A stretch of 33,800 nt of DNA from Thermoleophilia bacterium (lineage in GTDB: Bacteria; Actinomycetota; Thermoleophilia; Gaiellales; Gaiellaceae). Below, one piece after another: positions 19,807 to 31,153 of the stretch. The notes below the pieces were generated by a model. That model was not told where the DNA came from, did not search any database, and worked only from the letters and a program-made list of their open reading frames with translations. Numbering within the stretch: the first letter of the stretch is position 1; each line of letters starts with the position of its first letter. Location of the stretch: positions 1 to 33,800 of the forward strand of contig JACVRM010000003.1 in assembly GCA_014534415.1 (NCBI GenBank), written 5' to 3'. The position numbers and the translations under genes were made by a program.

Positions 19807-22085
19807 CAGCGTTGCTGGCACGCGCCGGTCCGCATACCGCGCTCGCGGCGTTGTGTGCCGGACTCGCATCGGCGAACGTCGTCCGCGCACCCGACAGGCT
19901 GGTTACAGCGGCCCTCGCGGCGATGCTGATCGCCGCCACCTCGAATGTCTCCGCGAGGCGACGAATTCCCCTGCTCGCGGCGGGCCTTGCGCTCGCCGGG
20001 GCCGTCTGGGGAGGCGCGCGCCTCGACGCGCTCGACAGCAGCCCGCTGAGCAGCGAGGTCGGCCACGCCGGCCGCGCGCGGGTCGTCGTGACCGGGCCGG
20101 CGCGCCGCTCGCTGTTCGCGCTGCGCATTCCGGGTGAGGTGCGGCAGTTCGGGCGTCGGGCGCTGCGCGAGCCCGTGCTTCTGCAGCTTCCGCTCGGGCG
20201 GGCGCCGCCGCAGGGGACGATCGTCGAGGTCATCGGCGAACTGCGCGCACCGCGCGGGCCGGTCGGCGGCTTCGACGAGCGGGCGTACCTGAAGCGGCGA
20301 GGCATGCACGTGGTGCTGCGGGCGTCGGCTTGGCGGGCCGTCGGCCGCCGAGGCGGCCTCGCCGGCGCGGCCGACCGGCTGCGCCTGCGCGTCGCGCGCA
20401 CGATCGCGCCCGGACTCGGCGGCGAGCGCCGGGCGGTGGTCGCCGGCGTCGTGCTGGGGGAGGACGAAGGGCTTTCCCGCGATCTCGCCGACGCGTTTCG
20501 CGCCTCGGGTCTCTACCACCTCCTCGCAGTCTCCGGACAGAACATCGTGCTCCTCGGTGGAGGAGTGCTCGCGCTCGTCTGGCTGCTCGGGCTCCCGAGG
20601 TGGCTGGGGCACCTGGCTGCGATCGCGGCGATTCTCGGGTATGTCGCCGCGGTCGGCTGGCAGCCGTCGGTGGTTCGTGCCGGCATTGCCGGCGTGCTCG
20701 CCTCGCTTGCCTGGCTCGCCGCTCGGCCACGCGACCGCTGGTACTTCTTCCTCGCCGGCGGCGCCGTGCTGCTGGCCTGGAATCCCTACGCGCTGCTCGA
20801 GCCCGGCTTCCAGCTCTCGTTCGGCGCCGTCGCGGCGATATTCGTCGCGGTCCCGCGTCTTCAGCGGCGGCTCGAGGGCTACCCGCTGCCGCGGGGTGTG
20901 CGCGAGGCACTCGCCGTGTCGACCGCCTGTGGAGCGGCGACGGCGCCGATCCTGCTCTGGCACTTCGACGCCGTGCCGATCTACGCCGTCGTCAGCAACC
21001 TGCTCGCCTTCCCAGCCGTCGGGCCGCTTCTGGGTCTCGCGCTCGCTGCGGCAGCCGTCCACCCGCTTTCGCCGTCGCTCGCCTCCGTCCTGGCCGCGCT
21101 CGCAGGCTGGCTGGCCGCGTACGTCGCCGGCGTCGCCCACGTGATCGCGGCCCTGCCGCACGCTCAGGTCGGGACGGGAAGCGCGCTCGTGATCGCTGCC
21201 TGCGCGGGTGGCCTCGCGCTTGCCGTGCACCGCCGTCGCGAGCGCCCGCTGCTGCTCGCCGCCGCGATCCTGATCGCCGCCGTCGGGATCGCCTGGCGAA
21301 CGTGGCCGGACGAGCCGTGGCCGCCGCCGCCGCGAAACGGCCTACGCGTCACGGCGCTGGACGTGGGCCAAGGCGACGCCACGCTGCTCGAGGTGCCGGA
21401 GGGCGCGGTGCTCGTCGACGAGGGCCCGCCCGAAGCCCGCGTCGCCGAGCAGCTTCGCCGCCTCGGCATTCGCCGTCTGGCGCTCGTCGTGCTGACGCAC
21501 CCATCGCGCGACAACATCGGCGGGGCCGTCGACGTGGTTCGCGACCTGGACGTTGGCATCGTCGTCCAGCCGGATCTGCCGTTTCCGAACCCGTTCGGCC
21601 GCCCGGCGCTCGCCGCCGCGCGGGAGCGCGGCATTCCCGTCGCCGTCGCACGGGCCGGGCGCGTCTTTCGGGTCGGCCGCCTGCGCCTGAGCGTGCTCTG
21701 GCCCGACGGCACGGCGACCCCCGGCGCCAACCCCAACGACCACGCCACTGTGCTGCTGGCGTCGTACGGCTCTGTAGACGCGCTCCTGCCGGCCGACGCA
21801 GAGTCGAACGTGACGCTCCGCCTTCGCCCGCCGCCCGTCGAGATCCTCAAGGTTGCCCACCACGGTTCGGCCGACGACAACCTCGGCGAGCTGCTCGCCG
21901 CGACGCGACCGCGCGTGGCGATCATCTCGGTCGGCGCGCGCAACGACTATGGGCATCCGGCCGCGTCGACGCTCGCGGCACTCGACGCCGCGCACGGGCT
22001 CGCGGTGTACCGCACGGACCGCCACGGACGTGTCTCGGTGGACGGGAACGGCCAGCGCCTCTGGGTGAGAACCGAACGGGAGTAG
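19803..22085 (+). CDS. comEC: ComEC/Rec2 family competence protein with C-terminal metallo-beta-lactamase-like domain
   Basis: GTGA overlap with comEA; FRASGLYHLLAVSGQNIVLLG competence-domain motif; LDVGQGDATLLEVPEG and KVAHHGSADDN of the MBL domain. Confidence 0.92.
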   Translation: MTALLARAGPHTALAALCAGLASANVVRAPDRLVTAALAAMLIAATSNVSARRRIPLLAAGLALAGAVWGGARLDALDSSPLSSEVGHAGRARVVVTGPARRSLFALRIPGEVRQFGRRALREPVLLQLPLGRAPPQGTIVEVIGELRAPRGPVGGFDERAYLKRRGMHVVLRASAWRAVGRRGGLAGAADRLRLRVARTIAPGLGGERRAVVAGVVLGEDEGLSRDLADAFRASGLYHLLAVSGQNIVLLGGGVLALVWLLGLPRWLGHLAAIAAILGYVAAVGWQPSVVRAGIAGVLASLAWLAARPRDRWYFFLAGGAVLLAWNPYALLEPGFQLSFGAVAAIFVAVPRLQRRLEGYPLPRGVREALAVSTACGAATAPILLWHFDAVPIYAVVSNLLAFPAVGPLLGLALAAAAVHPLSPSLASVLAALAGWLAAYVAGVAHVIAALPHAQVGTGSALVIAACAGGLALAVHRRRERPLLLAAAILIAAVGIAWRTWPDEPWPPPPRNGLRVTALDVGQGDATLLEVPEGAVLVDEGPPEARVAEQLRRLGIRRLALVVLTHPSRDNIGGAVDVVRDLDVGIVVQPDLPFPNPFGRPALAAARERGIPVAVARAGRVFRVGRLRLSVLWPDGTATPGANPNDHATVLLASYGSVDALLPADAESNVTLRLRPPPVEILKVAHHGSADDNLGELLAATRPRVAIISVGARNDYGHPAASTLAALDAAHGLAVYRTDRHGRVSVDGNGQRLWVRTERE

Positions 22086-22094
22086 GCTCTCGAG

Positions 22095-23048
22095 GTGGCT
22101 GCCGAGCCGCTCGCCCCTGTCTACTTGCTGACCGGGAGCGACCGCCCGAAGATCGCGCGGGCGCTCCAGCGCCTCCGTGCCCGGTTCAGCGGCGCGAGCA
22201 TCGAGCACCTCTTTGCCGAAGGCACGAACGGGCCGGATGCCGTCGCGGCGTGCAACGCTCTCGGGCTGTTCGGAGGAGGCGGACGGCTCGTCATCGTCGA
22301 AGGCGTCGACCGCTGGAAGGCCGCCGACGCCGCGGCCGTTGCCGAGTACCTTGCCGACCCGACGCCCGAGACGGTTCTCGCGCTGGTGGCCGAGGCGGTC
22401 ATCCCCTCGCTCGCCAAGGCGGTCGCGCACGGCGGCGAGGTGCTCGCGTGGGACGTTCCGAAGCGGCGGCTGCCCGCGTGGGTCGCCGAGCAGTTTGCGC
22501 GGGCGGGTGCCGACGCCGACCGGGACGCGTGCGAGGCGCTCGTCGCGATCGTCGGCGAGAACCTCGATGCGCTCACGGCCGAGATCGACAAACTCGTGAC
22601 GTGGTCGGGCGGCGAGCCGGTCCGCGCCCGCGACGTAGAGCTGCTCGCCGTCCACGCTCGCGAAGCGCCGTCGTGGGCGCTCTCCGACGCGTGGGGTGAG
22701 CGTGACACGGCCGCCGCACTTGCGGCGTACGACGCGGAACTCCACCGGACGGAGCCGTTCCTCGTCGGCGCGCGGCTCGCCTCGCACGTCGCGATGGTTC
22801 GCTCGGCGCAGCGGCTCGCCGCGGCCGGCCGGTCGAGCCGCGATATCGCGAAGGCTCTCGGCGTCCACGAGTTTCGCGTCCGCAAGGGGCTGGCCCACGC
22901 TGACCGCTATACGCCGGGCGAGCTGGAGGCGGCGGTCGTCCGCCTGGCCGAGCTCGACGCCGCGCTGAAGGGCGGCAGCCGCCGGCCGGCGGAACTCGAG
23001 CTCGAGCTGGCGCTCGTCGACGTGACGCGCGAGCGCGTGCCCGCGTAA
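22095..23048 (+). CDS. holA: DNA polymerase III subunit delta
   Basis: PVYLLTGSDRPKIARALQRLRARF N-terminus, PKRRLPAWVAEQFARAG, LVAIVGENLDALTAEIDKL; usually next to comEC/rpsT. Confidence 0.88.
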   Translation: MAAEPLAPVYLLTGSDRPKIARALQRLRARFSGASIEHLFAEGTNGPDAVAACNALGLFGGGGRLVIVEGVDRWKAADAAAVAEYLADPTPETVLALVAEAVIPSLAKAVAHGGEVLAWDVPKRRLPAWVAEQFARAGADADRDACEALVAIVGENLDALTAEIDKLVTWSGGEPVRARDVELLAVHAREAPSWALSDAWGERDTAAALAAYDAELHRTEPFLVGARLASHVAMVRSAQRLAAAGRSSRDIAKALGVHEFRVRKGLAHADRYTPGELEAAVVRLAELDAALKGGSRRPAELELELALVDVTRERVPA

Positions 23049-23128
23049 CTGCTCGCACGCTGCCTCGGCCGCGATCGAGTGCCCGACCTGCTGCCGGTTT
23101 CGTCGTGCGGTAGACGCTGGCTGCTCGG

Positions 23129-23392
23129 CTAGGAGCGGGGCCCGACGAGCCGCGCTGCCTGCGCCTTCTTGCGTGCCGCGAGATTACGGTGGATCGCGCC
23201 GCGCGCTGCGGCGCGGTCGATCCACTGCTGAAGCCGGCGGTGCTCGGTCGCGATCTTCGGCGCGTCGCCCTCCTCGACGGCAGCCGCCAGACGCCTGGTC
23301 AGCGTCTTGACCGTCGAGCGGTAACGGAGGTTCTCGAGCCGCTCGCGCGCGGTCGTCCGAACACGCTTCTTCTGCTGCTTGATGTTCGCCAT
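23129..23392 (-). CDS. rpsT: 30S ribosomal protein S20
   Basis: MANIKQQKKRVRTTARERLENLRYRSTVKTLTRRLAAAVE...IDRAAARGAIHRNLAARKKAQ. Confidence 0.96.
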   Translation of the reverse strand: MANIKQQKKRVRTTARERLENLRYRSTVKTLTRRLAAAVEEGDAPKIATEHRRLQQWIDRAAARGAIHRNLAARKKAQAARLVGPRS

Positions 23393-23402
23393 GGCGTGAA
23401 AA

Positions 23403-23420
23403 CGCCCGCTCAGGCGGGCG
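23403..23420 (-). promoter_or_regulatory. Hairpin in the rpsT 5' UTR
   Basis: Minus strand CGCCCGC-CTGA-GCGGGCG followed by TTTT; minus-strand -10 TACGAT at 23427-23432 would place the TSS near the hairpin base. Confidence 0.6.
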
Positions 23421-23636
23421 CCGACGATCGTAGCAGAGCGTCCTGGGCGAAACGCCGCCCCGCCTCGCTGCCTCGCGTCCGGTCGGTTCCGGCGCGACGC
23501 ACGCACGCGTCACGTCGGCCGCGACGTCCGAGGCGGGAAGGCGAGGCGCGGGCGGCGGGCTGCCAGCTCGCTGCCGTGCCGCGCACGGCCAATCGGGGCG
23601 CGGGAGGCCGCGGGTGCCCTCCCTATACTCGCGCGC

Positions 23637-25205
23637 GTGGAGACGCGGGCCAGCGCGCGCCGGCTCGCCTGGTCGACGGCGGTCTTCTCGCTCGCCACCG
23701 GGCTCTCGCGGATCCTCGGTCTCGGGCGCGAGATCGTCGCGGCGAACTACTTCGGGGCTCGCGGCCCGATCAACGCGTTCACGGTCGCGTTCCAGATTCC
23801 GAACCTGGTACGCGCGCTCGTGGCCGACGCGGCGCTCTCCGCCGCATTCGTGCCCGTCTTCAGCGAGCTGCTCGAGAAGGGCGAGCGGGCACGCGCGTGG
23901 CGGGTCGCCTCGACCGTGTTCTGGCTGCTGCTGCTGGGACTGACCGGCATCACCGCTGCCTTCGTGCTCGCTGCGCCCCTCCTCGTGCCGCCGATGACCG
24001 ACGCCTACGACGGGCTCGCCGTCCGACTCGCACAGCTGCTCTTCCCGATCGTCGTCCTGCTCGGCGTCTCGGGCGTGATCGTCGGCATCCTCAACAGCTA
24101 CGAGCACTTCACGATCCCGGCCCTGACGCCGGTCTTCTGGAATCTCGCCATCATCGCCGGGCTGGTGATCGGCGTTCCACAGGCCGAGTCGGAGAGCGCG
24201 CGCCTGTACGTCTACGCCGGGTCGATCCTCGCCGGAACGGTGCTCCAGGTGGCGTTGCCCGTGCCCTGGCTCCGCGGCCGCGACGGGTCGCTGCGGCTCG
24301 CGCTGGACCTGCGCGATCCGGCGGTCAAGCAGGTGTTCCGGCTGATGGGGCCCGTCACGTTGAGCCTCGGGCTGATCAACGTCAACGCGGTGATCGGCAC
24401 GATCTTCGCGGCGCGGCTGATCGACGCCACCATCGCGCCGAACGCGATCGACAAGGCGTTCCGCGTGTACATGCTTCCCCAGGGCATGTTCTCGGTGGCC
24501 GTCGCGACCGTGCTCTTTCCGGCGCTGTCGCGCCTCGCGGCGCGCCGCGACCTCGACGGCTTCCGCGCGACCGTCTCGCTCGGACTGCGGCAGATCAACT
24601 TCCTGCTCGTGCCGGCCGCCGCCGCGTCGGCGATCCTCGCGGAGCCGATCGTGCGGCTCCTCTATGAGCGCGGGCGGTTCGACCCGGATCAGACGACGGT
24701 GGTCGCCGGCGCACTGGCCGCGTTCTCGCTCGGGCTCGCCTTCAACGGGATGATGCTGATGCTGAACCGTGGCTTCTTCAGCCTCCAGCAGCCGTGGCTG
24801 CCGACCTGGGTGGCGCTCGGAAACGTCGTGCTCAACGTCGCCCTCTACGCGGCGCTCTACCGCGTCGGCGTCTGGGGGATTCCGCTCGCCGTGTCGCTGG
24901 CGAACGTCGCCGGCGCTGCGATGCTCCTCGTCCTGATGCGACGGCGACTCGGCCGGATCGACTTCCGGTCGATCGTGGCGTCGCTCGCCCGCGTCCTCGT
25001 CGCGGCGGCGGCGCTCGCCGGCGCGGCGTACGGCGTCTGGTGGGCACTCGACGACGCGCTCGGAAGATCGTTCGGCGCGCAGTTGGCCTCTGTCTCGGCC
25101 GCGCTCGCCGCCGGCTCCATCGTCTACCTCGTGATGTGCCGCGCACTCGGGGTGCGCGAGATCCAGGCGCTACTCTCTCTGCGGGCCCGCTTCCGACGGG
25201 CCTGA
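23637..25205 (+). CDS. murJ: Lipid II flippase MurJ/MviN
   Basis: [58 protein letters not shown]; polytopic. Confidence 0.94.
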   Translation: METRASARRLAWSTAVFSLATGLSRILGLGREIVAANYFGARGPINAFTVAFQIPNLVRALVADAALSAAFVPVFSELLEKGERARAWRVASTVFWLLLLGLTGITAAFVLAAPLLVPPMTDAYDGLAVRLAQLLFPIVVLLGVSGVIVGILNSYEHFTIPALTPVFWNLAIIAGLVIGVPQAESESARLYVYAGSILAGTVLQVALPVPWLRGRDGSLRLALDLRDPAVKQVFRLMGPVTLSLGLINVNAVIGTIFAARLIDATIAPNAIDKAFRVYMLPQGMFSVAVATVLFPALSRLAARRDLDGFRATVSLGLRQINFLLVPAAAASAILAEPIVRLLYERGRFDPDQTTVVAGALAAFSLGLAFNGMMLMLNRGFFSLQQPWLPTWVALGNVVLNVALYAALYRVGVWGIPLAVSLANVAGAAMLLVLMRRRLGRIDFRSIVASLARVLVAAAALAGAAYGVWWALDDALGRSFGAQLASVSAALAAGSIVYLVMCRALGVREIQALLSLRARFRRA

Positions 25206-25212
25206 TCTCTCC

Positions 25213-27007
<1,795 letters not shown>

Positions 27008-27015
<8 letters not shown>

Positions 27016-28135
27016 CGTCCGCCACCTGTACGTGCACCTGCCGTTCTGTGCGCACCGCTGCGGCTACTGCGACTTCGTCACCGTGGTGGGACGACGTGGC
27101 CAGCATGCCGCCTACGTGGACGCGCTGCTCGCCGAACTGACGCTGGAGCGGGATCTGCTCGCGCCGGCCCTGGAGACGCTCTTCCTCGGCGGCGGGACAC
27201 CGACGTTCACGGAGCCGGCCGTTCTGGCGCGGCTCCTCGCGGCGCTGCCCGACGCGCGGGAGGTGACGGTCGAGGCCAACCCGGAGACCGTGACGCCCGC
27301 GCTTGCCGCGCTGCTGCGAGAGCACGGCGTCAGTCGCGTGTCGCTCGGGGCCCAGAGTTTCGAGCCGCGCCTGCTGGCGACGCTCGATCGCGCGGCCGGC
27401 CCCGACGACGTCCGGCGCGCCGTCTACGCTCTGCGCGATGCCTGTTTTGACAACATCTCGCTGGACCTGGTCTACGGGATTCCCGGTCAGAGCGCCCCCG
27501 ACCTGGATTCCGATCTGGCGGCGGCGCTCGCGCTCGAGCCGGAGCACCTGTCGTGCTACGAGCTCGAGGCGAAGCCTGGCACGCGTTTCACGCACGCCCA
27601 CGCGGAGGAGCTCGCCCGCCAGGCCGCCGCGATGGAGGGCTACTTCGAGCGGGTCGTGGAGACGCTGATCGGGGCCGGCTACCGCTGGTACGAGACGGCC
27701 AACTTCTGCGTGCCGGCCGGGCATGCCGGGGGTCGCGACCTGCGCGCGCAGCACAACCTCGGCTACTGGCGTGGCCGCGACTACCTCGGGCTCGGCATCG
27801 GCGCCGTTTCCACGGTCGCCGGGCGCCGGTGGCGCAACGCACCGAGCCTCGGCTCGTACGTCGGCATGCTCCGCTCGGGCTCGCGTCCACGGCGCGAGGT
27901 CGAGGTGCTGCCGCCGGCGACTCGACGGGCCGAGCAGGTACTGCTCGGGCTGAGGCTCGACGAGCCACTTCGGCTGGCGCCTGTTGCGGAGGCGGTCGAC
28001 GCGGCCGGTTGGGAGCGCGTCGAGCGGCTCGGGCTCGCGGAACGTCGACGCGACGAGCGCGGCGAGGAGGCGATCGCACTGACGCAGCGCGGGCGGTTCC
28101 TCGGCGGCGCGGTGACGGCCGAAGTGCTCGCGTGA
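27008..28135 (+). CDS. hemW: Radical SAM family heme chaperone HemW
   Basis: [17 protein letters not shown] (CX3CX2C), [34 protein letters not shown]; overlaps the lepA stop. Confidence 0.92.
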
Positions 28136-28174
28136 CCCATATTTTGCCTGCTCAGCACCCATAAAATGGGCGAG

Positions 28175-29206
28175 ATGGGCACCTTCCCGATCGAGTTGAC
28201 CGAGCGGCAGCGCGCCGTGCTGCGCCGCGTCGTCGAGGATTACGTAGCGACGGGGCAGCCGGTCGGCTCCAAGCACCTCGTCGAGAGCGCCAGCCTGAAG
28301 GTCTCAGCCTCCACGGTGCGCGCCGAGCTCGCCGAGCTGGAGGCGTTCGGGCTCCTCACGCACCCGCATACGTCGGCGGGGCGCGTCCCCACGGAGCGCG
28401 GCTACCGGCTGTACGTGGACGATCTGCTCGTTCGGCTGGGGCGCCCGGCCGGCTTCCCGCTCGACCTGACCGACGCGCGGGGCGAGGTCGAGACGACGCT
28501 CCAGGCGACGACCGAGGCGCTCTCCGAGCTGACCCGACTGCTCGCACTCGTCTCCGCGCCGCCGCTCGACGCCGCGACAGTCCGCCACGTCGAGGTGCTC
28601 CTGCTCCAGCCGCACGTGCCGATGGTGGTCGTGATCACGTCGACGGGTGGCGTCAGCAAGCGCGTCTGGACGGTTGAAGATGTGGTTGACACAGGGCTCG
28701 CGAAATGGGCCGCTGAATACCTCAACGAACAGGTCGCCGGCGTCAAGCTGGGCACGCACGCGCTCCGGCAGCGGTTCGAGGACCCGACGCTGTCGCCGCG
28801 CGAGCGGACGTTCCTGCAGCTGCTCTGGCCGGCGTTCACCGACCTCGCCGACGACGAGCGGCGCCTCTACGTCGGCGGCACCGCCACGCTGCTCGACGAG
28901 TTGCGCCTCGAGGACCTGGCGGGCTACCGCGACCTGGTCGACGTGCTCGAGAAACGGGCGGCGCTGCTCGAGATCCTGGCCGGCGTGCTCGACCGCGAGC
29001 GGCCGATCGTGAGGGTCGGAGACGAGCTCGCCCATCCCGGACTGCGCGACGTCGCTCTCGTCGGCGCCGGCTACGGCGTGCTCAACCAGACGCTCGGCGC
29101 CGTCAGCCTGCTCGGCCCGCTGCGGATGGACTACGAGAAGGCGATTCAGTCGGTACGAGCGGCGGCGACTGAGCTGTCGCGCTTCGCCGAGGCGTACTAC
29201 AACTAG
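28175..29206 (+). CDS. hrcA: Heat-inducible transcription repressor HrcA
   Basis: LTERQRAVLRRVVEDYVATGQPVGSKHLVE...SASTVRAELAELEAFGLLTHPHTSAGRVPTERGYR. ORF track gives 28166; ATG 28175 preferred because TAAAAT lies 7 nt upstream. Confidence 0.95.
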   Translation: MGTFPIELTERQRAVLRRVVEDYVATGQPVGSKHLVESASLKVSASTVRAELAELEAFGLLTHPHTSAGRVPTERGYRLYVDDLLVRLGRPAGFPLDLTDARGEVETTLQATTEALSELTRLLALVSAPPLDAATVRHVEVLLLQPHVPMVVVITSTGGVSKRVWTVEDVVDTGLAKWAAEYLNEQVAGVKLGTHALRQRFEDPTLSPRERTFLQLLWPAFTDLADDERRLYVGGTATLLDELRLEDLAGYRDLVDVLEKRAALLEILAGVLDRERPIVRVGDELAHPGLRDVALVGAGYGVLNQTLGAVSLLGPLRMDYEKAIQSVRAAATELSRFAEAYYN

Positions 29207-29259
29207 CGGAGCGGTCACGCGGCGCGCAGAGAGCAGCCTGACGGCGGAGCTACGCTTCG

Positions 29260-30384
29260 ATGGTGGCGACGACGGAACGCGATTACTACGAGCTGCTCGG
29301 CATCTCGCGCGGCGCAGACGACGCCGACATCAAGCGCGCGTTTCGACGGCTCGCGCGTCAGCTGCACCCGGACGTCTCCGAAGAGCCCGACGCCGAGGAG
29401 CGCTTCCGCGAGGTCGCGGAGGCGTACCAGGTCCTCTCGAACCGCGAGACGCGCGAGCTCTACGACCGCTACGGCCACGCGGGGCTGCGGAGCGGCGGCT
29501 TTCGCCCCACGCAGTTCGACTTCGGCAGCCTCGCGGACGTCCTGTCGGCCTTCTTCGGCGACGACCTCTTCGGGGTCGGCGGCTCGCGGCGCGGGCGCGC
29601 GCGCGGAGCGGACGTCGCCGCTCGCGTCGAGATCGACCTGCGCGAGGCGGCGACGGGCGTCACCAAGCAGGTGCCGTTCCCAGTAGCAGCGACCTGTGCG
29701 CGCTGCGGTGGCGACGGCGCCGAGCCCGGCTCGAGCGTCTCGCGCTGCCCGACGTGCGGCGGCGCAGGCCGCGTCAGCCACGTGTCGCGCAGCGCATTCG
29801 GCGAATTCGTCCGGACGGGCGCGTGCCCGAACTGCGGTGGCGCGGGTCGCGTCGTGGAGGATCCCTGCAGCGAGTGCCGCGGCCAGGGCCGCGTCGTCGA
29901 GGAGCGCACGCTCGACGTCGAGATCCCACCGGGCATCCACGACGGGCAGCGCATCCGGCTGTCCGGCGAAGGGCACGCGGGCGCGCTGGGCGGCCGCGCA
30001 GGTGACGTCTACGTGGACGTCCGCGTGCGCCCGGATCCACGGTTCGTCCGCCAGGGCGACGACCTCTTCTCGACTGTCTCGCTGACGATGACGCAGGCCG
30101 CGCTCGGCGCGACGGTGACGGTGCCGACGCTCGACGGCGAGGTCGAGCTGCGCTTCGAGCCCGGCACGCAACCAGGCGAGATCCGCGTGCTGCGCGGGCG
30201 CGGCATGCCCGTCCTCCAGGCGTTCGGGCGCGGCGACTTCCGCGTGCTCGTGAACGTCGCCATCCCGCGACACCTGACCCGCGAGCAGCGCGAGCTCCTC
30301 GAGCGGTTCGAGGGCGTCACGGGCGCCGAGACCTACGAGGAAGACGAGGGCTTCTTCGACAAGCTGAAGAGCGCGTTCCGCTGA
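29260..30384 (+). CDS. dnaJ: Molecular chaperone DnaJ
   Basis: J domain with HPD ([17 protein letters not shown]), four CXXCXGXG-type zinc repeats ([32 protein letters not shown]). GTG 29263 is an alternative start. Confidence 0.96.
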   Translation: MVATTERDYYELLGISRGADDADIKRAFRRLARQLHPDVSEEPDAEERFREVAEAYQVLSNRETRELYDRYGHAGLRSGGFRPTQFDFGSLADVLSAFFGDDLFGVGGSRRGRARGADVAARVEIDLREAATGVTKQVPFPVAATCARCGGDGAEPGSSVSRCPTCGGAGRVSHVSRSAFGEFVRTGACPNCGGAGRVVEDPCSECRGQGRVVEERTLDVEIPPGIHDGQRIRLSGEGHAGALGGRAGDVYVDVRVRPDPRFVRQGDDLFSTVSLTMTQAALGATVTVPTLDGEVELRFEPGTQPGEIRVLRGRGMPVLQAFGRGDFRVLVNVAIPRHLTREQRELLERFEGVTGAETYEEDEGFFDKLKSAFR

Positions 30385-30434
30385 CCGGGCTCGTCCGCGC
30401 CTCGCTCGTCGTCCCGCGTGAGGCGGAGGAAATC

Positions 30435-31142
30435 GTGGCCGCTCAGCTGCTCGAGCTCGTCCCGGACGGTCATGAAGTCGTCCGGCGAGCGGAGGGCGTC
30501 GAGCTCACCGTCTACGTCGACGAAACCGCGCTCGGGCTCCTGCGAGACCGGCTGGCCGGGCTTCGCGTCGTCCGGGTAGCAGTCGGCTGGGAGGACGACT
30601 GGAAGCGCTTCCACCCCCCGGCCGCTGTCGGCCCGCTCTGGGTGGGGCCGCCCTGGCAGCGGGCACCCGGGAACTCGATACCCGTCGTGATCGACCCGGG
30701 ACGCGCCTTTGGCACGGGTGCACACGCGACCACGCGACTGTGCCTCGAATTGCTGCTCGAGCTCGAGCGCGGCAGCGTGCTCGACGTGGGCTGCGGCTCG
30801 GGCGTGCTCGCCGTTGCCGCCGCCAAGCTCGGCCACTCGCCGGTGACGGCAATGGACGCCGACGAGGCGGCAGTGGCGGCGACGCTCCAGAACGCGGACG
30901 CAAACGCGGTTCGGCTCCGGGCGCTGCGCGCCGACGCGCTGACGGCCGGGCTGCCGGCGGCAGACATCGCCCTCGCGAACGTCGACCTGGCAGTGGTCGA
31001 GGCGCTGGCCTCGCGTGTCGACTGCCGGTGGCTCGTCACGTCGGGGTACTTCGGCTCCGAGCGGCCGTCGCTGCCGGGTTTCGCCCGCGTCGAGCGCCGC
31101 ACGCGCGAGCGGTGGGCGGCCGATCTGCACGTCCGGGAGTAG
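30435..31142 (+). CDS. prmA: Ribosomal protein L11 methyltransferase (PrmA-like); start may be upstream at CTG 30381
   Basis: DPGRAFGTGAHATTRLCLELL, VLDVGCGSGVLAVAAAKLG SAM-binding motif; frame open upstream to the dnaJ stop with PrmA-like LVRASLVVPREAEEIVAAQLLEL. Confidence 0.85.
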   Translation: MAAQLLELVPDGHEVVRRAEGVELTVYVDETALGLLRDRLAGLRVVRVAVGWEDDWKRFHPPAAVGPLWVGPPWQRAPGNSIPVVIDPGRAFGTGAHATTRLCLELLLELERGSVLDVGCGSGVLAVAAAKLGHSPVTAMDADEAAVAATLQNADANAVRLRALRADALTAGLPAADIALANVDLAVVEALASRVDCRWLVTSGYFGSERPSLPGFARVERRTRERWAADLHVRE

Positions 31143-31153
31143 CATCCCGCACG

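Noticed and set aside
23049-23128. tRNA or terminator in the holA-rpsT convergent gap
   Set aside because: No cloverleaf arms or T-loop consensus, no stem with T-tract; only a CTGCTCG direct repeat, which is unremarkable at this composition.
23393-23636. Small RNA in the 244-nt rpsT-murJ divergent gap
   Set aside because: Only a short hairpin (ACGTCG-GCCG-CGACGT near 23512-23527) and GC-rich filler besides the two promoter regions; insufficient support.
28140-28180. CIRCE element (TTAGCACTC-N9-GAGTGCTAA) upstream of hrcA
   Set aside because: TCAGCACCC resembles the left half only; no matching right half at N9, so not called.
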